Assembly: GCF_943373825.1 (NCBI RefSeq)
Contig: NZ_CALSBP010000001.1
Location: forward strand, 620,001 to 684,000
DNA from: Aquimarina spinulae
GTDB lineage: Bacteria; Bacteroidota; Bacteroidia; Flavobacteriales; Flavobacteriaceae
Direction: 5' to 3'
Length of the DNA: 64,000 nucleotides
The notes under the pieces are model-generated. The model searched no databases, was not told the DNA's origin, and saw only the letters and a program-made list of their open reading frames with translations. Below are positions 44,932 to 53,641 of this stretch, piece by piece. A program made the position numbers and the translations under genes. Within the stretch, counting starts at the first letter, position 1, and the number at the start of each line of letters is the position of its first letter.

Positions 44932-44949
44932 TTATTTTAAAATAAAATA
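44932..44949 (+). promoter_or_regulatory. Candidate operator, copy 1
   Basis: TTATTTTAAAATAAAATA, containing the perfect palindrome TTATTTTAAAATAA, matches the site at 45191-45208 in 15 of 18 positions. ArsR-type repressors bind AT-rich palindromes of this kind; the winged-helix gene at 46697 is the natural candidate. Confidence 0.5.
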
Positions 44950-45190
44950 CTAGGTTTTGCTTAGTATTAAAAGAATGACATAAAAGATATATAGACAGAA
45001 TTTAGGTACTAAATAATAAAAGGAGCTTTTGATTATTATTGTTTAGGAAGAAAAAATATTGTTGTTTTCATGTTTAATCGTGTTAGTAGTATACCTTGCT
45101 AAAGATACAATAAGAAAATATTTTCTTTTAAAAAGTTAATATGCATGTCATGTCTCTTGTTTTTGAAATTATAGATTAAAATTTCATACT

Positions 45191-45208
45191 TCATTTTAGA
45201 ATGAAATA
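45191..45208 (+). promoter_or_regulatory. Candidate operator, copy 2
   Basis: TCATTTTAGAATGAAATA, with the perfect inverted repeat TTCATT/AATGAA (45190-45195 and 45200-45205). It lies 19 bases upstream of the -7 box at 45227, where a bound repressor would cover the -33 region. Confidence 0.55.
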
Positions 45209-45226
45209 AAAAATATATAGCTGTTT

Positions 45227-45234
45227 TACTTTTG
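45227..45234 (+). promoter_or_regulatory. Putative -7 box (TACTTTTG) of the OsmC operon
   Basis: TACTTTTG matches the Bacteroidota -7 consensus TAnnTTTG and lies 25 bases before the start codon. I see no clear -33 TTG at the expected spacing, as expected if activity is low or controlled. Confidence 0.5.
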
Positions 45235-45259
45235 CGTTACACAGAAACCAATAAGTAGA

Positions 45260-45721
45260 ATGAAACACTCGGCAAGAATATTTTGGAAGAAAAATCAACA
45301 TGAAATATTTAAAGATGGGAAATATAGCAGGGTGCATGCCTGGCATTTTGATGGAGGTGCAGAAGTACTAGCTTCTTCTTCTCCAGGCATAATTCCTACT
45401 CCAATGTCTGATGCATCTGCTGTAGATCCTGAAGAAGCGTTTTTAGCATCTGTTTCGAGCTGTCATATGCTATTTTTTCTTTCTATTGCTTCGAAGAAAA
45501 AATACGTTATAGAGCATTATGAAGATCATCCTGTAGGATTGTTAAAAGAAATAAAAGGAAAAAAAGCAATTACGACGATTACATTATCTCCTAAGGTGAT
45601 TTTTAAAGGAAACTCTCCTTCAATAAAAACTATAGAGCAAATGCATAATCTGGCACATTCTAATTGCTATATCGCGAACTCTATTATAGCAAATATTCAA
45701 ATTAAACTAATATCAAATTAA
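45260..45721 (+). CDS. OsmC/Ohr family peroxidase-like protein
   Basis: The 153-residue protein has the OsmC fold with two conserved cysteines: one in VSSCHMLFFL and one in HSNCYIAN. The second is the reactive pair partner in OsmC/Ohr thiol peroxidases, which reduce organic hydroperoxides. The stretch DPEEAFLASVSSCH is a strong family signature. It heads a four-gene + strand operon, four bases before the ACT gene. Regulation by the winged-helix protein at the end of the operon is likely. Confidence 0.9.
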   Translation: MKHSARIFWKKNQHEIFKDGKYSRVHAWHFDGGAEVLASSSPGIIPTPMSDASAVDPEEAFLASVSSCHMLFFLSIASKKKYVIEHYEDHPVGLLKEIKGKKAITTITLSPKVIFKGNSPSIKTIEQMHNLAHSNCYIANSIIANIQIKLISN

Positions 45722-45724
45722 AGT

Positions 45725-46117
45725 ATGAGAAATTTAGCAATCAAATTAGACAATAAACCAGGAGCTTTGGCAGAAATGGGAGAGGTTTTAGGAAATGCAG
45801 GAGTGAGCCTCGAAGGAGGAGGTGTTTTTGTGCATAACAATATAGGGGTGGCCAATTTTTTGGTAGATGATGCAGAAAAAGGAAAGAAAATATTAGAATC
45901 TTTTGGTGTCGAAGTTTTTGCAATTAATAAAGTGCTAATTCAAAAATTAGATCAGGAAGTACCTGGGCAGTTAGGAAAAATTTGCCGTTTGATGGAAAAA
46001 AATGATATTAATATAATAACACAATATAGTGATCACGATAATCAGTTAATATTAGTTGTAGATGATTATGAAAAAGGCAAAGTTGTTTCAGAGAATTGGA
46101 GTAGAGGAATATATTAA
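45725..46117 (+). CDS. Double ACT-domain protein
   Basis: A 130-residue protein made of two ACT domains, the first with the typical NKPGALAEMGEVLGNAGVSLEG and the second with EVPGQLGKICRLMEKNDINI. Stand-alone ACT proteins sense amino acids or similar small ligands. No enzyme is fused. Its position between OsmC and DinB genes is unusual, and its partner is unknown. Confidence 0.85.
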   Translation: MRNLAIKLDNKPGALAEMGEVLGNAGVSLEGGGVFVHNNIGVANFLVDDAEKGKKILESFGVEVFAINKVLIQKLDQEVPGQLGKICRLMEKNDINIITQYSDHDNQLILVVDDYEKGKVVSENWSRGIY

Positions 46118-46128
46118 AAACACATATT

Positions 46129-46599
46129 ATGAATTCGATAGAAATTATTTTGTTAAACTGTAGAGAGACAAGAAGGCGAAGTGTTAAATTATGGAAAGGA
46201 ATACCAGAAGAATATTTTGATTGGAAACCAGATGAAAATGCTTTCTCTGTTATCGAAATGATTAGACATGTGTTAGAAACCGAACATTTATTTCATAAGA
46301 TAATTGACAACAGAGGAAACTTAGGTGATTACCATTCACCATGGGAAGGAATGAAGTATGAGGATCTGGAGTTTGAGCTAGAGATAGCAAAGAGTTATAG
46401 AAAGAATTTTCTTGATATGATAGAGGAGTTAACAGAGGCAGATCTCGAAAGCATAAGAATAGAAAGAACAGAGGTAGGGCAGAGCAAAAAACTTGGTGAC
46501 TATCTAAATAGAATTGTTTTTCATGAAGCAGTGCATATGGGACAGATGCTTGATTATTTGAGAACACTTGGAGTAAATAGGCCTAAAATATGGGATTAA
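46129..46599 (+). CDS. DinB family protein
   Basis: A 156-residue four-helix protein of the DinB/YfiT type, with metal-binding-type His residues at RHVLETEHLFH and FHEAVHMGQM, and WKGIPEEYFDWKPDENAFSV near the N-terminus. Members are thiol transferases or metal-dependent hydrolases, often in thiol or stress metabolism. The link with OsmC fits thiol-based detoxification (inference). Confidence 0.87.
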   Translation: MNSIEIILLNCRETRRRSVKLWKGIPEEYFDWKPDENAFSVIEMIRHVLETEHLFHKIIDNRGNLGDYHSPWEGMKYEDLEFELEIAKSYRKNFLDMIEELTEADLESIRIERTEVGQSKKLGDYLNRIVFHEAVHMGQMLDYLRTLGVNRPKIWD

Positions 46600-46696
46600 A
46601 AATGATGATATCGGTTATATTATAGTAAATTCATGGCGCAAATAGTATTGCATTAGTTTTATGTATTGAAACCAGATCATATTGTGATAATAGGTA

Positions 46697-47386
46697 ATGG
46701 AAGAGTTTGAAAATAAATTTGCTGAGATCGCCTCTTTATTAGGGGATAAATCTCGATCTGTCATGCTATGGTGTTTATTAGATGGTAGAGCATATACAGC
46801 TCTTGAGCTGTCGATATGTGCAAATATTTCTGCACAATCAGCCAGTAATCATTTAAAAAAATTAATTCAGGCTAAAATATTACTAGTAGAAAAACAAGGA
46901 AGACATCGGTATTATAGGTATGCGACTTCAGAAGTAGCTCAAGTTATTGAATCTATGGCAGGGCTAGTATCTATTAACGATGAATATACCAGAACTAAAA
47001 AGCCAGAACTTAACGGTATTACATATGCCAGAACCTGTTATGATCATTTGGCAGGAGAAATTGGAGTAAAAATTACAGATGCTTTACTTGATAAAGGGAT
47101 GTTAGAAATTGTAGAAAGAATGTATAAAGTTACTTCTACAGGAAAGAGTTGGTTTCAAAATGTTGGTATTGATGTCGATGATATAATGCTACAAAAACGA
47201 TCTTTTGCTCATCTGTGTCTGGATTGGAGTGAGCGTAGACATCACTTGGCAGGTGCACTTGGTGCTTCTTTTCTTACGATGATGTTGCAAAATGATTGGA
47301 TACGAAGAAAGAAAGATTCAAGAGAGATTTTGGTAACAGGAAAAGGAAAGCTAGAATTAAAAACAAGGCTAAATTTGGAAATATAA
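46697..47386 (+). CDS. ArsR-like winged-helix transcriptional regulator
   Basis: The 229-residue product begins with a winged-helix domain (residues 1-85: RSVMLWCLLDGRAYTALELS, SAQSASNHLKKLIQAKIL, RHRYYRY wing), followed by a longer C-terminal half of unknown role with CLDWSERRHHLAGALGASFL, a signature seen in ArsR-type proteins with this extension. It is the last gene of the OsmC operon and probably controls it through the palindromes at 44932 and 45191. Confidence 0.87.
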   Translation: MEEFENKFAEIASLLGDKSRSVMLWCLLDGRAYTALELSICANISAQSASNHLKKLIQAKILLVEKQGRHRYYRYATSEVAQVIESMAGLVSINDEYTRTKKPELNGITYARTCYDHLAGEIGVKITDALLDKGMLEIVERMYKVTSTGKSWFQNVGIDVDDIMLQKRSFAHLCLDWSERRHHLAGALGASFLTMMLQNDWIRRKKDSREILVTGKGKLELKTRLNLEI

Positions 47387-47418
47387 AAACCGCCTTCTAA
47401 TTATTTAAAAGGCGGTTT
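47387..47418. terminator. Bidirectional Rho-independent terminator
   Basis: A perfect 10-bp stem, AAACCGCCTT and complement with a 12-base loop, between the convergent winged-helix and fadE genes. T-rich runs occur on both sides. Confidence 0.8.
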
Positions 47419-47472
47419 CTTATGATAAAATTAAACACATTACAATGTTTTGTGTTCTTTTATTTTAATTGA

Positions 47473-49284
47473 CTATCCAATAAAATATCCGTTTTCTTTG
47501 GCAATTTTATCGGCAATTTTGGTTCTTAATGCAACTACATTTGGTTGATTCGCATATTTAGTAAAACGCTTAAGTCCCATTAGCATCATTCGTTGTTCAT
47601 CTCCTTCTGCAAAAGAAACTATTCCTTCTTTTCCTTTTCTGATAATGATATCTACCGCATTGTATAAGTATAATTGAGACATTGCTATTTGAGTTTCCTG
47701 AGCTTCTTCACCAAAACGTTTTGCATTTTTCTCGGTACGTAAGATTGCAGATTCTGCCATGTAAATTTCAATTAAAATGTCTGAAGCAGCTAGTAATAAC
47801 TGTTGGTGATCCTCAAGTTGTGGTCCAAATTTTTGAACAGCAGCTCCTGCTACCATCAAAAATACTTTCTTTAGCTTAGCTATAATTTCTTTTTCTTCAG
47901 AAAATAAAACTGAGTAATCAGGAGTATCAAAAGATGGGATCCCGGTAAGTTCATCTGCAACTTTCATGGCAGGTCCAAGAAGATCTACATGACCTTTCAT
48001 TGCTTTCTTTACTAACATTCCTACAGCAAGCATACGGTTGATCTCATTGGTACCTTCATAGATACGGGAGATACGAGCATCTCTCCATGCAGATTCCATT
48101 GGGGTATCTGCAGAGAATCCCATACCACCAAAAATCTGTACACCTTCATCAGTACAACTTTGTACATCTTCAGAAACGGCAACTTTAAGAATAGAGCACT
48201 CAATTGCATATTCTTCGACACCTTTTAGTTCTGCTTCCTGATGTGTGTTTCCTTCCGCTTGACGGATAGCAATTCTATCTTCAATATTTTTTGCAGCTCT
48301 GTAACTAGCAGATTCATCGGCATATGTATTGGTCGCCATTTCTGCTATTTTAGCTTTAATAGCTCCAAAATTCATAATAGGTGTTTTGAACTGGATACGT
48401 TCATTAGCGTATTTGGTAGCTTCGCCAATCACACGACGTTGCGCATCAAGACAGGCAGCAGCAAGTTTGATACGGCCTACATTTAATGCGTTCATTGCAA
48501 TTTTAAACCCATTACCTCTTTCTGATAGCATGTTTTCTACCGGTACTTTGGTATCGCTAAAGAATACTTGGCGAGTAGAAGAGGAATGAATACCTAACTT
48601 CTTTTCTTCATCACCGAGAGAAATCCCATTAGATGGATCATTTTCTACAATAAATCCTGTAATATTTTTATCGTCTTCAATACGAGCAAAAACAATAAAT
48701 AAACTACAGAAACCGGCATTAGATATCCACATTTTCTGACCAGAAATCGAGTAATGCGTTCCATCCTCAGAAAGAACAGCTTTTGTTTTACCAGAATTGG
48801 CATCTGATCCTGCACCTGGTTCTGTTAAGCAGTATGCTCCAAACCACTCACCGGTAGCAAGCTTAGGAACATATTTTTTCTTTTGCTCTTCATTTCCATA
48901 CAAGGTGATTGGCATGGTACCGATACCAGTATGAGCTCCAAAAGCAGTACTAAATGATCCAGTAGCTCCAGAGATATAATCGCAAACTAACATTGTAGAT
49001 ACAAATCCCATTCCTAAACCATCATATGCTTCGGGTACAGAAACTCCTAAAAGTCCAAGTTCACCAGCTTTACGCATACACTCTTCTGTATATGCATAGT
49101 CTTTACTTTCGAATCGCTCCCAATGAGCCCATAGCTCACGGTCTACAAACTCTCTAGCGCTATCACGCATCATTCTTTGCTCCTCAGAAAAATCTTCTGG
49201 AGTAAATACATCTTCACATTTAGTTTCTTTAACAAGGAATTGTCCTCCTCTAAGAATATCTTTATTTATAGTTTTATCACTCAT
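47473..49284 (-). CDS. fadE: Acyl-CoA dehydrogenase
   Basis: A 603-residue FAD-dependent acyl-CoA dehydrogenase with the family motifs GAYCLTEPGAGSDANSGKT, WISNAGF, and the catalytic Glu in IYEGTNEINR, followed by a C-terminal extension of about 150 residues. It carries out the first step of beta-oxidation. Length and layout match the long FadE of Bacillus. It is the last gene of the MarR-fadN-fadA-fadE operon, 80 bases after fadA. Confidence 0.92.
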   Translation of the reverse strand: MSDKTINKDILRGGQFLVKETKCEDVFTPEDFSEEQRMMRDSAREFVDRELWAHWERFESKDYAYTEECMRKAGELGLLGVSVPEAYDGLGMGFVSTMLVCDYISGATGSFSTAFGAHTGIGTMPITLYGNEEQKKKYVPKLATGEWFGAYCLTEPGAGSDANSGKTKAVLSEDGTHYSISGQKMWISNAGFCSLFIVFARIEDDKNITGFIVENDPSNGISLGDEEKKLGIHSSSTRQVFFSDTKVPVENMLSERGNGFKIAMNALNVGRIKLAAACLDAQRRVIGEATKYANERIQFKTPIMNFGAIKAKIAEMATNTYADESASYRAAKNIEDRIAIRQAEGNTHQEAELKGVEEYAIECSILKVAVSEDVQSCTDEGVQIFGGMGFSADTPMESAWRDARISRIYEGTNEINRMLAVGMLVKKAMKGHVDLLGPAMKVADELTGIPSFDTPDYSVLFSEEKEIIAKLKKVFLMVAGAAVQKFGPQLEDHQQLLLAASDILIEIYMAESAILRTEKNAKRFGEEAQETQIAMSQLYLYNAVDIIIRKGKEGIVSFAEGDEQRMMLMGLKRFTKYANQPNVVALRTKIADKIAKENGYFIG

Positions 49285-49364
49285 TTTTTTAGTAAGGTTT
49301 TAGTAGTTAGTATCGAGGCCAATTAAAAATGTAATTTTTTAATACTTAGATCTCAATTCTAATT

Positions 49365-50555
49365 TTAATTTAAAAATTCATAAATACCGGCAGCACCTTG
49401 TCCTGTACCTACACACATGGTTACCATTCCGTATTTACCTTTCATATCGCGTTTACGCATTTCGTCAAATAATTGAACCGAAAGTTTTGCTCCCGTACAT
49501 CCTAGTGGGTGTCCTAATGCAATTGCACCTCCATTAACATTTACGATATCCTGATTAAGACCTAATTCTCTCATTACTGCAAGAGATTGTGAAGCAAAGG
49601 CTTCATTAAGCTCTATCAGTTCTATATCATCTTGTTTTAATCCGGCTTGTTTTAAAGCTTTCGGAATTGCTTTTACTGGTCCGATACCCATGATTCTTGG
49701 TTCTACACCGGCAGCGGCATAATTAACAAGCCTTGCAATAGGTTCAAGGTTTAGTTCTTTAACCATTTCTTCACTCATGACCATCACAAAAGCAGCACCA
49801 TCACTCATTTGCGAAGAATTACCAGCAGTTACGCTTCCTCCAGCTTCGAATACAGGTCTAAGTTTACCTAGCACTTCTTTACTGGTTCCTGCACGAGGTC
49901 CTTCATCTTTAGATACAGTATATGATTTTGTAGCTTTTTTTCCATTTTCATCAACGTAGATTTGTTCTACATTAATAGGAACTATTTGATCCTGAAAACG
50001 CTCTTCTGCTTGTGCTTTTAAGGCCTTCATATGAGAGTTGTATGCAAATTCATCTTGATCTTCCCGAGATACTTTAAATTGATGAGCAACTGCTTCTGCA
50101 GTATTACCCATTCCCCAGTAATAATCTTCATGCCCTGATTTGGCTAAGTCATAATTAAGTTCTGTCTTATATCCTGTCATAGGAACTGCGCTCATGCTTT
50201 CTGCTCCACCTGCAATAATGCAATCTGCCATTCCAGATTGTATTTTGGCTGTTGCAATACCAATAGTTTCTATTCCTGATGAACAAAATCTATTTACTGT
50301 TACTCCGGGAACATCAACAGAATTTAATCCCATTAACGAGATTAAACGTGCCATATTTAACCCTTGAGACCCTTCGGGCATGGCATTACCAACGATTACA
50401 TCGTCGATACGTGCTTTGTCAAGGTTAGGAAGCTCTTTCATCATATGTGCTATGGTTTCGGCTGCCAATTCATCTGTTCTTTTAAACCTGAACACCCCAC
50501 GAGGAGCTTTTCCTACGGCTGTTCTATATGCTTTTACTATATATGCTGTTTTCAT
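49365..50555 (-). CDS. fadA: Acetyl-CoA acyltransferase (thiolase)
   Basis: The 396-residue thiolase has the nucleophile Cys in NRFCSSGIE, GGAESMS, the His in NGGAIALGHPLGCTGAK and the second Cys in MCVGTGQG. It performs the last step of beta-oxidation, releasing acetyl-CoA. It lies 12 bases after fadN, so the two subunits of the beta-oxidation complex are made together. Confidence 0.95.
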   Translation of the reverse strand: MKTAYIVKAYRTAVGKAPRGVFRFKRTDELAAETIAHMMKELPNLDKARIDDVIVGNAMPEGSQGLNMARLISLMGLNSVDVPGVTVNRFCSSGIETIGIATAKIQSGMADCIIAGGAESMSAVPMTGYKTELNYDLAKSGHEDYYWGMGNTAEAVAHQFKVSREDQDEFAYNSHMKALKAQAEERFQDQIVPINVEQIYVDENGKKATKSYTVSKDEGPRAGTSKEVLGKLRPVFEAGGSVTAGNSSQMSDGAAFVMVMSEEMVKELNLEPIARLVNYAAAGVEPRIMGIGPVKAIPKALKQAGLKQDDIELIELNEAFASQSLAVMRELGLNQDIVNVNGGAIALGHPLGCTGAKLSVQLFDEMRKRDMKGKYGMVTMCVGTGQGAAGIYEFLN

Positions 50556-50567
50556 TGTTTTCTTTTT

Positions 50568-52973
50568 CTAGTTTCTTAGAGGTTTTCCTTTCTTAAGCAT
50601 ATGCTCGATACGCTCAAGAGTCTTACGTTCTGTACAAAGTGACAAGAAAGCTTCACGTTCCAGATCCAATAAGTATTGCTCTGTAACCAATGTTGGTTCA
50701 GATAAGTCTCCACCAGCCATTACATATCCTAGCTTGTTAGCTATTTTATGATCATGCTCAGAAATATATTTACTAGCTTCCATAGAGTCAGTTCCTACCA
50801 AGAACATACCTAATGCTTGTTTCCCCAAGACTTTTACATCCTTACGTTTTACAGGTTGTGTATACCCTTGTTCTGCCATTAATTTTGCATGTGCTTTTGC
50901 TGTAGCGATTTGGCGATCTTTATTAACGACTACAATATCTTTTCCTTTTTGAAGGATGTTGGTATCGTATGCTTCATAAGCAGAAGTAGATACTTTGGCC
51001 ATACCAATAGTTAAGAAGTGCTCTTGTAGTACATTAAGTTCTACATCATTTTTCTTAAAAGTATCTGAGGCTCTTAATGCCATTTCTTTGGATCCACCAC
51101 CACCGGGGATAACACCAACACCAAATTCTACTAGCCCTATATATGTTTCTGCAGCAGCAACTACTTTATCTGCATGCATAGAAAGCTCACATCCGCCACC
51201 AAGCGTCATACCATGAGGAGCAGCAATTGTTGGGATCGCAGAATAACGCATGCGCATCATAGAATCCTGAAAGTACTTAATTGCCATATTAAGCTCATCA
51301 TATTCTTGCTCAACAGCCATCATAAATATCATTCCGATATTTGCACCTACAGAGAAATTTGCAGCCTGATTACCAACAACCAATCCTTGGAAATCTTTTT
51401 CGGCAATATCGATAGCTTTGTTTAGTCCAGCTAACACATCACCACCAATAGTGTTCATCTTACTTTGAAATTCTACATTTAGGATTCCATCACCAAGATC
51501 TTCTACTACAACTCCACTATTTTTAAATACTTCTGAAGATTTGCGAATATTATCCAGAATGATAAATGCATCTTGTCCTGGTACTTTTACTTGTTCTTTT
51601 TTAGGAATATCATAGAAAAATGTAGCTCCGTTATTTATGGTATAAAAGGAAGTACTTCCCGAGGCGATCATATCTAGTACCCATGAAGCAGGTTCATAAC
51701 CTTCTGCACGCATCATTTCGATTCCTTTTTCTACTCCGACAGCATCCCAGATCTGAAAAGGACCATGCTCCCATCCAAAACCAGCTTTCATTGCATCATC
51801 GATTTTATATAAATCATCTGTAATTTCAGGAATACGATTAGATACATATGCGAATAATGCAGATAAATTTTTACGATAGAACTCTCCAGCTTTATCTTTA
51901 CCCGATACTAATACTTTAAAACGATCAACTACTTTATCTATAGTTTTTGTCATTTCAAGCGTAGCAAAAGAGGCTCTTTTCTTTTCTCTATATTCTAACG
52001 TATCTAAATCCAAAGACAGGATTTCTCTTTTTCCGTCGGCACCAACATTCTTTTTATAAAACCCTTGCTTGGTTTTACTTCCTAACCATTTGTTTTCCAT
52101 CATAGAGTTGATGAAATCCGGAAGTTTGAATAATTCATGACGTTCGTCATCTGGGCAATTATCGGCAATACCATTAGCCACATGAACTAAGGTATCGAGA
52201 CCTACCACATCTACTGTACGGAATGTAGCCGATTTTGGACGACCGATTACAGGACCAGTAAGTTTATCAACTTCTTCTATGGTTAATCCCATTTCTTTTA
52301 CCATATGGAATAAACTCATAATACTAAAGATTCCTATTCTATTACCAATAAAAGCAGGAGTATCTTTTGCAACTACAGATGTTTTTCCCAGGTATTGTTC
52401 TCCATAACCATTAAGGAAATCCAAAACTTCCTGAGAAGTATTTGGACCAGGAATGATTTCGAATAGTTTAAGATAACGAGCAGGGTTAAAGAAATGAGTT
52501 CCGCAGAAATGTTTTTGGAAATCTTCACTTCTTCCTTCACTCATAAAATGAATAGGAATACCAGAGGTATTAGAAGTAATTAATGTACCTGGTGTTCTGT
52601 GTTTTTCAAGATTCTCAAAAACTATTTTTTTGATATCTAATCTTTCTACAACAACTTCTATAATCCAATCTACATCTGCAACTTTTGCGATATCATCTTC
52701 CAGGTTTCCTGTAGTGATTCGATTTGCAAATTTTTGATGGTATATAGGAGAGGGTTTAGATTTAAGAGCAGCGGTAAGTGAATCATTTACTAATCGATTA
52801 CGCACCACTTTGTTGTCAAGAGTAAGGCCTTTCGCTTTTTCTTTGTCGTTAAGTTCTCTAGGTACTATATCTAGTAATAGTACTTCGACACCAATATTAG
52901 CGAAATGACATGCAATACCGGATCCCATGATTCCTGAACCGATAACTGCAACTTTTTTAATGATTCTTTTCAT
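50568..52973 (-). CDS. fadN: 3-hydroxyacyl-CoA dehydrogenase/enoyl-CoA hydratase
   Basis: The 801-residue bifunctional enzyme has the dehydrogenase part first: Rossmann GSGIMGSGIACHFANIG (about residue 11), and HFFNPARYLKLFEII. A crotonase-type hydratase follows in the last third (PHGMTLGGGCELSMHADKVV, EFGVGVIPGGGG). This order (dehydrogenase then hydratase) is that of Bacillus FadN, opposite to E. coli FadB. It catalyses hydration and oxidation steps of beta-oxidation. It starts 17 bases after the MarR gene and shares its operon. Confidence 0.93.
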   Translation of the reverse strand: MKRIIKKVAVIGSGIMGSGIACHFANIGVEVLLLDIVPRELNDKEKAKGLTLDNKVVRNRLVNDSLTAALKSKPSPIYHQKFANRITTGNLEDDIAKVADVDWIIEVVVERLDIKKIVFENLEKHRTPGTLITSNTSGIPIHFMSEGRSEDFQKHFCGTHFFNPARYLKLFEIIPGPNTSQEVLDFLNGYGEQYLGKTSVVAKDTPAFIGNRIGIFSIMSLFHMVKEMGLTIEEVDKLTGPVIGRPKSATFRTVDVVGLDTLVHVANGIADNCPDDERHELFKLPDFINSMMENKWLGSKTKQGFYKKNVGADGKREILSLDLDTLEYREKKRASFATLEMTKTIDKVVDRFKVLVSGKDKAGEFYRKNLSALFAYVSNRIPEITDDLYKIDDAMKAGFGWEHGPFQIWDAVGVEKGIEMMRAEGYEPASWVLDMIASGSTSFYTINNGATFFYDIPKKEQVKVPGQDAFIILDNIRKSSEVFKNSGVVVEDLGDGILNVEFQSKMNTIGGDVLAGLNKAIDIAEKDFQGLVVGNQAANFSVGANIGMIFMMAVEQEYDELNMAIKYFQDSMMRMRYSAIPTIAAPHGMTLGGGCELSMHADKVVAAAETYIGLVEFGVGVIPGGGGSKEMALRASDTFKKNDVELNVLQEHFLTIGMAKVSTSAYEAYDTNILQKGKDIVVVNKDRQIATAKAHAKLMAEQGYTQPVKRKDVKVLGKQALGMFLVGTDSMEASKYISEHDHKIANKLGYVMAGGDLSEPTLVTEQYLLDLEREAFLSLCTERKTLERIEHMLKKGKPLRN

Positions 52974-52990
52974 TTTTTAACTTCGAGTTG

Positions 52991-53446
52991 TTAAGGTTTT
53001 ATAGATTCTTGTTTTGAGTAAATTTTTTTAGATGATATCAGATCATTTATGGTTTGAAACACCTCTAAGAAAATGTCTAACTTCTCTTGTGGGACATGTT
53101 TTCTTACCATAGTATCAAAAGTAAAAACGACTTCTTTAGAGAAATTTCTCATTTCTACGCCAAATGGAGTGAGGTAGATCAATACACCGCGCCCATCCTG
53201 AGGATTTTTCTTTCTGAAAATCAATCCTTTTTCTTCCATGGTTTTCAAAGTGCGTGATAAACTTGTAGCTTCCATTCCCATTTTGGGACCTAGTGAAGTT
53301 GAAGGTGTACCGCTTTCTGGATCTATGCTTAGTAATGCAAATCCAGTAGCCATTGTACTTCCTTTTTTGCTGGCTTCTTCATTATACATCTTAGCGACCG
53401 CCATCCAAGTGGCTCTAAGTGCATAATCGATTGTCTTTTCTCTCAT
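52991..53446 (-). CDS. MarR family regulator of the fad operon
   Basis: A 151-residue winged-helix protein of the MarR type: KMGMEATSLSRTLKTMEEKG is the recognition region and FRKKNPQDGRGVLIYLT the wing. It is the first gene of the fadN-fadA-fadE operon. The perfect palindrome at 53481-53504, 35 bases upstream of its start, and the matching site before the acyl-CoA ligase gene suggest it represses itself and both units. Acyl-CoA is the likely inducer by analogy with FadR-type control, not shown by sequence. Confidence 0.9.
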   Translation of the reverse strand: MREKTIDYALRATWMAVAKMYNEEASKKGSTMATGFALLSIDPESGTPSTSLGPKMGMEATSLSRTLKTMEEKGLIFRKKNPQDGRGVLIYLTPFGVEMRNFSKEVVFTFDTMVRKHVPQEKLDIFLEVFQTINDLISSKKIYSKQESIKP

Positions 53447-53480
53447 TCAAAAAAATTATTATAAATGTAAAGGTAAGGAA

Positions 53481-53504
53481 ATTTATTATGCGTGCATAAT
53501 AAAT
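53481..53504. promoter_or_regulatory. MarR operator of the fad operon
   Basis: Perfect 11-bp arms, ATTTATTATGC and GCATAATAAAT, with GT between. It lies 35 bases upstream of the MarR start, overlapping the expected promoter. Its core ATTATGCGTGCATA recurs exactly at 55546-55559. Confidence 0.75.
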
Positions 53505-53562
53505 AAAGTAAAAAATTGAGAAAAGTTGATGTAATTTACACTTTTTTGTTGAATTAATAAAA

Positions 53563-53587
53563 AAACTCCCCATAAAATGAGGAGTTT
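53563..53587 (-). terminator. Rho-independent terminator after the acyl-CoA ligase gene
   Basis: Stem AAACTCC/GGAGTTT extended by CAT/ATG past one mismatch, with a three-base loop; seven T follow on the minus strand. It isolates the acyl-CoA ligase gene from the MarR operon promoter. Confidence 0.8.
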
Positions 53588-53641
53588 ACTGATTAACAGT
53601 TAAAGCTTACATATGTTTTGCGTTGTAATCAGTTAATTGAA

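Larger units (their letters stand above)
44727..45259. other. 533-bp divergent regulatory region
   Basis: The region separates the CBM9-like gene (minus) from the OsmC operon (plus). It contains two copies of an 18-bp AT-rich palindromic site (44932-44949 and 45191-45208) and a -7-like promoter box (45227-45234). No ORF of note is visible in it. Confidence 0.65.

Noticed and set aside
45260..47386. Toxin-antitoxin system
   Set aside because: The operon has a regulator gene and small proteins, but OsmC, ACT and DinB are clear metabolic or stress families and not toxins.
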